Shown here: piece by piece, positions 1 to 6,333 of the stretch
Layout: each line of letters begins with the position of its first letter
How positions within the stretch are numbered: position 1 is the stretch's first letter
Source: Campylobacterota bacterium
GTDB lineage: Bacteria; Campylobacterota; Campylobacteria; Campylobacterales; JALSKU01
Length of the DNA stretch: 9,498 nt
Assembly (NCBI GenBank): GCA_013153915.1
Contig: JAADDL010000170.1
Location: 1 to 9,498 of the forward strand
Reading direction: 5' to 3'
Notes under the pieces: generated by a model
What the model was told of the DNA's origin: nothing
Seen by the model: the letters and a program-made list of their open reading frames with translations, nothing else
The model's database searches: none
Program-made: the position numbers and the translations under genes

Positions 1-1433
1 TTGTTTTCAACTTTTAAAAAACCGCTCTTTACAAAATCATCCAAACTCTCCTTGATAAAGGCTTCGCTCGCCCATTTTATCCTTAGTTTGATGGATGCCG
101 CAGACAAAAGAGCATAGGGGTTTTTTGTATAGATCTCTTTTATCGTATTTTCGATATGTTCTTTCGAGCTATATGGATAGACAACCAACTCTTTTTCATC
201 CACATAAACTCCCTCGATTTTTTTTGCTATCAAAAGCGCCTTATCATGACTTAGTGCAAATCTTTGTATAGATGATATGAGTCCGAAACCCCTTTTGTGA
301 TTGTTGCAAAACTCAAGAAAAGCTTTGTCATACTCTCCTTGATAAAGACTCTTTAAAAGAGGAAGTTTTTTCGATTTCTTTATAGGGTCGCTTATGGGGT
401 CAAGTACTATGCCGCCCGCTATCACTTCATTGTTTGAAAGAAGCACAAATCTATCTTTGTGCATCAAGTAAACTTTTTCGTCAAATGAGGCTTTGGCATA
501 CACTCCCTCGCTCTCTTTTGAGTAGATGGTGATCTTTGCCGTTAGGTTTTTTGCCCCATATAAAAATTGGACATGTTGGTTATGTTTTACTTCAAAATTT
601 TCTCTATTTTTGATAAAAATATCTATATTTTTAAAACCTCTAAAGTATCCCTTGTTTGTAAAAAGGTATCCTTTTTTTATCTTTCCGTGGGGTATGTTGA
701 GATTGAGAGCGGCTCTTTGATGTTTTGTGGCTATGTCGGTATCTTTAGAGTGAACTTGTATGTTTTTTACGATCGCCTCGGTATCAATCTCGCAAATATA
801 GACTCTTTTGTCTTTTTGGATTTCACCGTTTAAGACTGTTCCGGTGGTAACTTCTCCGAAGCCTTTAACGCTAAAGACTCTATCGACATAATATCTAAAA
901 AAGCTCTCCTTTTCTATATCATCTTTGGCTTTAAGTGAAAAAAGGTAGTTTTTTAGTTTTTCTATACTATTTTTATCCTTTATAGATGTATGAAAGATCT
1001 CTAATATCCTGATATTTTCATATCTTTTGATAAACTCCCTTATCTCGCCCTCTCTTTTTGCTATCAACTCTTTTGAGGCAAGATCGCATTTGCTTAACGC
1101 TATGATGATATCGCCCAGATTTAAAAAGTTAAGTACTTCAAGGTGCTCTATGCTTTGAGGCATAAGCCCCTCGTTCACATCTACGACAAACAAAGATACA
1201 TCAAATCCAAAAGCCCCGCTTATCATATTTTTTATCAATTTTTCATGACCCGGCACATCGATAAAGGCGATATTGGTTTTGCCGTCGCTCATATTTGAAA
1301 AACTTAAATCTATGGTGATACCCTTTTCTTTCTCCTCTTCAAGTTCATCCCCGTTGTAGCCATTCATAGCCTCTATCAAAGCTGTTTTGCCATGGTCGAT
1401 ATGTCCCGCGGTACCGACTATGATATTTCTCAT
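1..1433 (-). CDS. selB: Selenocysteine-specific elongation factor SelB (C-terminus cut by window edge)
   Basis: SelB is the EF-Tu-like GTPase that carries Sec-tRNA(Sec) to the ribosome at UGA codons marked by a SECIS hairpin. I translated 477 codons. The P-loop is at residues 7-17 (G-T-A-G-H-I-D-H-G-K-T), a switch I region G-I-T-I-D-L follows at about 38-43, the D-V-P-G-H motif is at 59-63, and S-K-C-D at 114-117 replaces the usual N-K-x-D guanine-binding motif. Residues 184-203 (D-R-V-F-S-V-K-G-F-G-E-V-T-T-G-T) are the typical start of EF-Tu domain II in SelB. Domain III and the first winged helices follow, but SelB is usually about 600 residues, so roughly the last 130, including the SECIS-binding winged helices, lie outside the window. 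Its ATG overlaps the selA stop as ATGA, so the two are translationally coupled. Identity is near certain. Confidence 0.96.
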   Translation of the reverse strand, partial: MRNIIVGTAGHIDHGKTALIEAMNGYNGDELEEEKEKGITIDLSFSNMSDGKTNIAFIDVPGHEKLIKNMISGAFGFDVSLFVVDVNEGLMPQSIEHLEVLNFLNLGDIIIALSKCDLASKELIAKREGEIREFIKRYENIRILEIFHTSIKDKNSIEKLKNYLFSLKAKDDIEKESFFRYYVDRVFSVKGFGEVTTGTVLNGEIQKDKRVYICEIDTEAIVKNIQVHSKDTDIATKHQRAALNLNIPHGKIKKGYLFTNKGYFRGFKNIDIFIKNRENFEVKHNQHVQFLYGAKNLTAKITIYSKESEGVYAKASFDEKVYLMHKDRFVLLSNNEVIAGGIVLDPISDPIKKSKKLPLLKSLYQGEYDKAFLEFCNNHKRGFGLISSIQRFALSHDKALLIAKKIEGVYVDEKELVVYPYSSKEHIENTIKEIYTKNPYALLSAASIKLRIKWASEAFIKESLDDFVKSGFLKVEN

Positions 1434-2764
1434 TGCGCTATCTCGTTTATGATATTGCAAAGAGGCTCTATATCTCTGTCTTGCAGAGTTCTCATATCTA
1501 GCAAAAACTTGTCATTTTCGATGCGACCTATCACTCTTTTATCTCTAAAAGCTTTTTGTAGCCCCATAGCGTCTCCGTCTATCTCTAAAACTATGGTGGG
1601 TATCTTTCTGTTTGGAAAAGTTCCTCCTCCTACAAAGGTGAAACTCTCTTTGGGCTTTGTTTTTAGATTTGTCTTTTTCACTATCTTTTGAGCCCGTTTT
1701 TTAAGCTCCTTTGTATCTTGAAGAATCATTTTGAGAGTTGAAATATCCTCATACCTCTCTTTTAGATATGCAATGGCTGTATTTTCGAGAAGTGAAAGAG
1801 TCAGCTTATCGACTCTAAACATTCTAAGTATCTGGTTTTTCTTTAATTTTTTTATGAGATCCTTTTTGCCGAGTATGATGCCGGCTTGGACGCTCCCGAA
1901 GAGTTTATCCCCGCTGAAACTAACAAGAGAGGGGGAGTGTTTTAGTATCTCAAAGATTGATGGTTCGGCATCGGATAAACCGTAGGGTAGTTTAGGCAGA
2001 TATGCGCTTCCAAGATCGTAATAATCCAACAAACCTCTCTCTTTTGATAATTTTACCAACTCCTCTATGCCAACCTCTTGGCTAAAACCCTCTATAGTGT
2101 AGTTTGATTTGTGGACTTTCATAAGCATAGCCGTATCTTCGTTTATAGCCTCTTTGTAATCTTGGAGTTTTGTTTTATTGGTGGTCCCCACCTCTTTTAG
2201 TTTTGCTCCGCTACTTTTCATAACTTCCGGTATCCTAAAGCTACCTCCTATCTCTACGAGTTCCCCTCTTGAGACTATGACCTCTTTATCTTTTGCGAAA
2301 GTATTGAGTATAAGAAAAACCGCAGCAGCATTGTTGTTTACCACCAAAACATCTTCGCAGCCAAAAAGTAGGGTAAGATGTTTGGCGGCAATATCGTATC
2401 TATCTCCCCTTTTTCCTGTATGTAGATCAAATTCAAGATTTGTGTATGAGTTGAAAACCTCTTTAGTTTTATCAAATATCCGCTCACTTATCAAACTTCT
2501 TCCGAGATTTGTGTGTATTGTGATACCTGTCGCATTTATAAGGGGTTTTATGGATGGGTTGGCTATATCGTCATACTCTCTTTTGACTCTTTTTATAAGT
2601 TCGCTTTGGTCTATATCTTGTATAGACTCATCTTGTATCTTTTTTCTAAGCGCATTTATCTCTTTTTTAATGATCTTAAGAAGCAGAGCTCTATTTAACC
2701 CTTCGAACTCTTTGGAGTTTGCGAGTGTGTCAATCTTTGGGATTTGTCTAAAGAGATTTGTCAT
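1430..2764 (-). CDS. selA: L-seryl-tRNA(Sec) selenium transferase SelA
   Basis: SelA is the cytoplasmic PLP enzyme that converts Ser-tRNA(Sec) to Sec-tRNA(Sec) using selenophosphate. The 444-residue product has the length expected for bacterial SelA. The PLP lysine is K287 in S-G-D-K-L-F-G, followed by the family-typical Q-A-G-I-I-L-G. Other SelA landmarks are I-N-A-T-G-I-T-I-H-T-N-L-G-R at about 76-89 and R-G-E-L-V-E-I-G-G-S-F-R-I-P at about 166-179. I chose ATG at 2764 over an in-frame TTG at 2776 because GGAG sits 6 bases before the ATG and the family N-terminus (L-F-R-Q-I-P) starts right after it. The 5' end overlaps the response regulator gene by 17 bp and the 3' end overlaps selB by 4 bp. 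This means Sec synthesis is transcribed with a two-component system, which is unusual. Confidence 0.96.
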   Translation of the reverse strand: MTNLFRQIPKIDTLANSKEFEGLNRALLLKIIKKEINALRKKIQDESIQDIDQSELIKRVKREYDDIANPSIKPLINATGITIHTNLGRSLISERIFDKTKEVFNSYTNLEFDLHTGKRGDRYDIAAKHLTLLFGCEDVLVVNNNAAAVFLILNTFAKDKEVIVSRGELVEIGGSFRIPEVMKSSGAKLKEVGTTNKTKLQDYKEAINEDTAMLMKVHKSNYTIEGFSQEVGIEELVKLSKERGLLDYYDLGSAYLPKLPYGLSDAEPSIFEILKHSPSLVSFSGDKLFGSVQAGIILGKKDLIKKLKKNQILRMFRVDKLTLSLLENTAIAYLKERYEDISTLKMILQDTKELKKRAQKIVKKTNLKTKPKESFTFVGGGTFPNRKIPTIVLEIDGDAMGLQKAFRDKRVIGRIENDKFLLDMRTLQDRDIEPLCNIINEIAQ

Positions 2765-3449
2765 GATTTTCTCCAAAATTTAAATAATCAAGCCTGTTTT
2801 CGTCAAAAAGGTATCTGCTTCTTTGCAACTTAACTAATATCCCTTTGTCAAGCAGAGCTTTAAAAATCTTAACAAGTGTAGGTTTGCTTATGTCTATCTT
2901 TTGCATTATGTCGCTGTATGAAAAGTCAAAGATATTCTCTTTGTCAAGATGATTGACGATAAATCTGATGACCTCTATCTGTTTGCTGTCGCAAATGACG
3001 GAGATGGTTTTTATGATATTGTATGATCTTTTTATCTCTCTTTTTTGCATCATCGGAAGTACCGTGTCGTGGATAGTGTGTAAAAGTTCTTTGATATTTA
3101 TGGGTTTGACTATGTAGTTTTCTATCTTTAATTTTATGGATTCAAGAAGATAGTTTGTATCCGTATAGGCAGTCGTGAGAATGACGGGCGTATATATGGA
3201 GTGCTCTTTTCTTATCTTTTTGATGAACTCTATGCCGTTGTCGTTCTCTAACAGAATGTCCGATATGATGACATCAACTTTGTTCTTTTGCAAAATATCC
3301 AGAGCATCTTTTGTGTTGCTAACGGGATATATATTTTTGACAAAGTCTTGCAGTATCTCCGTGCCGTTTTTTAAAAGATTTAAGTCATCTTCTATATAGA
3401 GGATGTTGAACTCTTTTAGTATGTCTAAGTCTCTATTTTTTTGTTGCAT
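2748..3449 (-). CDS. Two-component response regulator with winged-helix DNA-binding domain
   Basis: The N-terminal half is a receiver domain. Numbered from an upstream ATG at 3455, it shows the acidic pair D23-D24 (Y-I-E-D-D), the phospho-acceptor D66 (I-I-S-D-I), T94/T95 after beta-4, and K117-P118. The C-terminal half (about residues 150-225) is helical with a recognisable helix-turn-helix segment, F-S-Y-S-D-I-M-Q-K-I-D-I-S-K-P-T-L-V-K-I, followed by a short wing and R-S-R-Y-L-F. This looks like a MarR/RepL-like winged helix and not the OmpR, NarL or NtrC type. Two ATGs are possible; I chose 3449 because AAAGG is 6 bases upstream of it but directly abuts the ATG at 3455. It overlaps the kinase gene by 17 bp and selA by 17 bp, and is almost surely the partner of that kinase. 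Targets are unknown; the divergent intergenic region next to the binding-protein gene is the natural candidate. Confidence 0.9.
   Translation of the reverse strand: MQQKNRDLDILKEFNILYIEDDLNLLKNGTEILQDFVKNIYPVSNTKDALDILQKNKVDVIISDILLENDNGIEFIKKIRKEHSIYTPVILTTAYTDTNYLLESIKLKIENYIVKPINIKELLHTIHDTVLPMMQKREIKRSYNIIKTISVICDSKQIEVIRFIVNHLDKENIFDFSYSDIMQKIDISKPTLVKIFKALLDKGILVKLQRSRYLFDENRLDYLNFGENHDKSL
2771..2774 (-). promoter_or_regulatory. Ribosome binding site deciding the selA start
   Basis: GGAG on the minus strand lies 6 bases before the ATG at 2764. It lies inside the 3' end of the response regulator gene. An upstream in-frame TTG at 2776 overlaps the site and is therefore an unlikely start. 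Confidence 0.7.
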
Positions 3450-5037
3450 CTTCATCCTTTAGAGGGATTTTTATCTCGAACATCGCACACTTATAAAACT
3501 TTTTAGTGCCGAATTTATGGGTTATGTTTTTACAACTTATCTTACCGTTCATATGCGTCTCTACGATCTGTTTTGCCATATATAGCCCTATGCCCGTACC
3601 GGAACTTTTGTATTTGGTGGTGAAGTAGGGCTCGAAGATCTTATTTTGTATCTCTTTTTCTACGCCTCCTCCATTGTCGATAAAGCTTATTATGGCATAG
3701 TTTTTACTCTTTTTTACCACTATGAGTATCTTTCTATCGCTCTCTCTTTTGGCGCAAAGCACATCTTTTGAGTTGCTTATGATATTTAAAAAAACATGAG
3801 AGAGTTCGTTAAAATATCCATATATTAACATATCTTGGCTAATATAAAGATATACATCGATACCCTCTTTCTCTATGAGATATTTTGAAAGTTCCAATGA
3901 GTGTTCTACGCACTCTTTTAGCATAAAGTACTTTTTTGTTTTATCCGGGTGAAAGAAATTTCTAAAATCATCTATGGTGGCAGACATGCTCTCCGCTATC
4001 TTTAAACCGTCGTTAACCTTTTGTTCTATAAATTCGTCGGTCAATTTTCCCACCATATTTTTTGTTTGAAAGCTTTGTATGATGAAGCTAAGACTTCCCA
4101 AAGGTTGCCTCCATTGGTGAGCTATATTTTGAAGCATCTCTCCTAGGCTTGCGAGTTTTGCCTGCTGAAACATGATCATATCTTTTTTTCTACTGTTTTC
4201 CACCTCTTTTTTGATGCGGTGCTCCAAGTTTTCATTTAGTTTTTGCAACTCTTTTGTCTTTTGATCCACCTTCTCCTCCAAAGAGTTATGAAGTTCTCTA
4301 AAGTTATCCATTAAAAATATGGAAAAGAGTATGCTGACTATGATGATGAGCGCCATAAAGATGATGGATATGGTAAAAGTGAAGTAAAACACTTTTTCGG
4401 TTTTTCTCTTTTCGTTCGCGGCTTTTTTTAAGTCGAAATTGATGAGGTTTGTGAAGTAGATATTGATAAGTCCTATGTTGAGATATAGTTTTTTTAAGAG
4501 CTTTTTGCTCTCTTTGTCTTTGTTTAGCTTTTTCAAATATAGGATTTTGTTTATATCTGTATCTATCTCTCTCATCTTTTTATCTATATTTTTCATCATG
4601 CTATCTTGCAGTATCTTAAACTCTTTTTTATTTTCCCCTTCAAAAAGATACTTGTCCGCAAAATATGTAAAGTAAAAAAATGGTTTGGGAGAGGGTTTTA
4701 GACTATTTTTAAATTTTTCCCAGTTTTTCAAAAGTATCTGTTTTCCAAGAGAGACAACCTCTACGGCTTGGGGATATTTGATGATGTTTTGTTGAAGATC
4801 AAAGAGTGTATCGTAGATATTGACCTTATAAAGATCTTTTATCTCTTCAAGTTGCACCAAAGGAACCGTTCTTTTTTTGTATAGTGTATCGAAGTCGTAT
4901 TTTAGGGAGAAAAGAGATATTTCCGAGAGTATCATGATGCTTAGCATACCGCTGGCTATCAAAGCTATCAAAAAGTTTGTTTTGTTCTTAAATGAGATCT
5001 TGTTGAGTAGTTTTGAGATCTTGGCAAATCTTTTCAT
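3433..5037 (-). CDS. Membrane sensor histidine kinase
   Basis: This is a 534-residue sensor kinase. Membrane segment 1 is at about 22-46 and segment 2 at about 217-243, enclosing a periplasmic domain of about 170 residues that reads as mostly long helices. A heptad-rich, charged segment at about 245-290 is a likely coiled-coil signalling helix. The catalytic core is complete: the phospho-acceptor H307 in I-A-H-Q-W-R-Q-P-L-G, N-box N418/N422 (L-N-I-I-S-N-S-K-D), G1 D-N-G-G-G at 454-458, F-box F-E-P-Y-F-T-T-K at 468-475, and G2 G-T-G-I-G-L at 480-485. The H-Q-W-R-Q-P-L form is common in Campylobacterota kinases. No PAS or HAMP domain is obvious. Its start overlaps the stop of the binding-protein gene as ATGA, and its end overlaps the regulator gene. 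By position it probably senses through the binding protein, as TorS does through TorT; the ligand is unknown. Confidence 0.93.
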   Translation of the reverse strand: MKRFAKISKLLNKISFKNKTNFLIALIASGMLSIMILSEISLFSLKYDFDTLYKKRTVPLVQLEEIKDLYKVNIYDTLFDLQQNIIKYPQAVEVVSLGKQILLKNWEKFKNSLKPSPKPFFYFTYFADKYLFEGENKKEFKILQDSMMKNIDKKMREIDTDINKILYLKKLNKDKESKKLLKKLYLNIGLINIYFTNLINFDLKKAANEKRKTEKVFYFTFTISIIFMALIIIVSILFSIFLMDNFRELHNSLEEKVDQKTKELQKLNENLEHRIKKEVENSRKKDMIMFQQAKLASLGEMLQNIAHQWRQPLGSLSFIIQSFQTKNMVGKLTDEFIEQKVNDGLKIAESMSATIDDFRNFFHPDKTKKYFMLKECVEHSLELSKYLIEKEGIDVYLYISQDMLIYGYFNELSHVFLNIISNSKDVLCAKRESDRKILIVVKKSKNYAIISFIDNGGGVEKEIQNKIFEPYFTTKYKSSGTGIGLYMAKQIVETHMNGKISCKNITHKFGTKKFYKCAMFEIKIPLKDEDATKK

Positions 5038-6155
5038 TTATCGCTCTTTATCTCTATAAATTTACTATTTTTGTACTTAAAAAGAAATACTTTACCAAAA
5101 ATTCCTCTCTTTTTATACTCGTTTGAGAGTTGATTTAGTTTATTTAAAAAGTTTTTTCTATCTATATCGTTTTTTAACTCCTTTAAAGCCTCTATATCTA
5201 GCTTCGCCGCTATATAGGACTCAAGAGATACAAAGCCGTATTTGGCGGTAGGAAAATCCTTTTTTAACATTTTTCTATATTCATCAACGATAGGTATGTT
5301 GGTATCGTCATAAGAGGGAACCGTTTGGGAAAAGACCATATTTTTAGTATCGTACCCCACCTCTTTTACAAGTTCGTCGGCATTGACAAAAGAGATATTG
5401 CAAAAGATTGTTTTAGTTTTTTCCATCTCTCTATATCTTTTTATAAAAAGCGCCACGGGCTTATAAGCACCCACCATGATGATAGCTTGAGGATCTGAGG
5501 ATTTTATATCGTATAGAGCTTGTGTGACGGAGAGAGTATTTCTCCTGTATGTCCCCTCGGCTATGACGCTTAAATGCCTCTTTTTTAGAGATTTTATCGT
5601 AGCGATATAGCCGTCATCTCCATAATCGTCATTTTGGTAAAAGATAGCTATCTTTTTAAGCCCCTTTTTATCTACCAAGTACTCTATGATCTTCTCTATC
5701 TCGTCAGCGTATGAGCTTCTAAAGTTTATAAAGTTTTCTCTTGGAGGATTTCTCAAAAAAGAGGCTCCCGAAAACGGTGCTACAAAAGGTATGTCGCTCT
5801 CCGTGATGATAGGCATGATAGCTTTGATGGTGGGAGTGCCGACAAAACCGAAAAGTGCAAAAACCTTATCTTTATCTAAGAGTTTATGCAGATTTTCAAC
5901 GGTGAGTTCAGGCTCGTACTTATCGTCGTAAGTTATGAACTCTATCTTTCTGCCTCTTAGTATATTCTTATCATTGGTATATTTAAAGTAAGTTGCCGCT
6001 CCCTCTTTGACAGCGAGCCCCAACTCTTTATTGATACCGCTAAGAGGCAGTGATGAGCCAAACTTGATGACCTTTCCCACTTCGTTTCTATCTAGAGTCG
6101 TATATGTGACTAAAATGAGTAGTGCCAAAAGCACTCCAAGAGCAATCTTTTTCAT
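5034..6155 (-). CDS. Periplasmic type-1 solute-binding protein (LivJ/TorT-like), probable sensor partner of the kinase
   Basis: The 373-residue product has a short basic N-terminus and a hydrophobic segment at residues 4-19, then a type-1 periplasmic binding fold as in branched-chain amino-acid or urea binding proteins. Landmarks are F-G-S-S-L-P-L-S-G at 32-40, F-G-F-V-G-T-P-T at 102-109, P-F-V-A-P-F-S-G-A at 123-131 and Y-Q-N-D-D-Y-G-D-D-G at 173-182. There is no lipobox cysteine and no clear A-x-A cleavage site after the hydrophobic stretch, so it may stay anchored to the inner membrane. I chose ATG at 6155 (M-K-K-I-A) over an in-frame TTG at 6170; neither has a strong ribosome site. No ABC permease or ATPase gene is nearby. 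It leads the operon and overlaps the kinase start by 4 bp, so sensing is more likely than transport. The ligand is not visible from sequence. Confidence 0.88.
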   Translation of the reverse strand: MKKIALGVLLALLILVTYTTLDRNEVGKVIKFGSSLPLSGINKELGLAVKEGAATYFKYTNDKNILRGRKIEFITYDDKYEPELTVENLHKLLDKDKVFALFGFVGTPTIKAIMPIITESDIPFVAPFSGASFLRNPPRENFINFRSSYADEIEKIIEYLVDKKGLKKIAIFYQNDDYGDDGYIATIKSLKKRHLSVIAEGTYRRNTLSVTQALYDIKSSDPQAIIMVGAYKPVALFIKRYREMEKTKTIFCNISFVNADELVKEVGYDTKNMVFSQTVPSYDDTNIPIVDEYRKMLKKDFPTAKYGFVSLESYIAAKLDIEALKELKNDIDRKNFLNKLNQLSNEYKKRGIFGKVFLFKYKNSKFIEIKSDK

Positions 6156-6219
6156 ACCTATATGATACAATTTGGTTGATAAACCGTTACTTAAAGGTAA
6201 AATATTTTTTAATTAAGAT

Positions 6220-6225
6220 ATTATA
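6220..6225 (-). promoter_or_regulatory. Candidate -10 box for the sensor-selA-selB operon
   Basis: The minus strand reads a perfect TATAAT here. It would place the transcript start near 6213 and give a leader of about 57 bases before the ATG at 6155. The -35 region is only weakly matched (TTTTGA with a 17-bp spacer), as is common in Campylobacterota sigma-70 promoters. In such AT-rich DNA, chance matches are frequent. Confidence 0.45.
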
Positions 6226-6250
6226 TGTCCTATTTATCTCAATCAAAAAG

Positions 6251-6266
6251 GTAAAGAAATTTTTAC
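6251..6266. promoter_or_regulatory. Candidate operator: GTAAA-N6-TTTAC dyad
   Basis: The inverted repeat GTAAA / TTTAC is separated by 6 bases. Relative to the start sites inferred from the two -10 boxes, it would lie at about -58 to -43 for the rightward promoter and -53 to -38 for the leftward one, a usual activator position for both. A related dyad with inverted arm order, TTAC-N6-GTAA, is at 6187-6200. Binding by the response regulator of this locus is only an inference, and the AT-rich context makes chance palindromes likely. Confidence 0.3.
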
Positions 6267-6296
6267 TTTTTAAGCCAAAAGAAAGTAAATTAGCTT

Positions 6297-6302
6297 TATA
6301 AT
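6297..6302 (+). promoter_or_regulatory. Candidate -10 box for the formate dehydrogenase operon
   Basis: A perfect TATAAT lies 31 bases upstream of the ATG at 6334, giving a leader of about 25 bases that includes AAAGG at 6321-6325 as ribosome site. There is no good -35 hexamer at the right distance, which fits a promoter that needs an activator. A GTAAA half-site at 6285-6289 lies in the spacer region. Confidence 0.45.
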
Positions 6303-6333
6303 TTGTTTATAAGATTGACAAAAAGGCTCTTTA

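Larger units (their letters stand above)
6156..6333. promoter_or_regulatory. Divergent intergenic regulatory region
   Basis: This is the only sizeable non-coding stretch in the window and separates the sensor/sel operon from the formate dehydrogenase operon. It is extremely AT-rich. It contains one good -10 box in each direction and several GTAAA half-sites in direct and inverted orientation (6197-6201, 6251-6255, 6285-6289, and inverted at 6262-6266). An 18-bp near-direct repeat starts at 6193 and again at 6247, 54 bp apart. I see no RNA gene or small open reading frame that I can support here. Confidence 0.6.

Noticed and set aside
526..833. Two overlapping plus-strand open frames of 64 and 88 codons
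   Set aside because: They are antisense to selB, whose translation is unmistakable, and both are Phe/Ile-rich low-complexity readings.
2178..2783. 201-codon open frame on the plus strand
   Set aside because: It lies wholly inside selA on the other strand, has no ribosome site and its translation resembles no protein; it is a shadow of the AT-rich selA codons.
6156..6333. A tRNA(Sec) gene (selC) or other small RNA in the intergenic region
   Set aside because: No cloverleaf, long variable arm or terminal CCA context is visible; the stretch is simple AT-rich promoter DNA.
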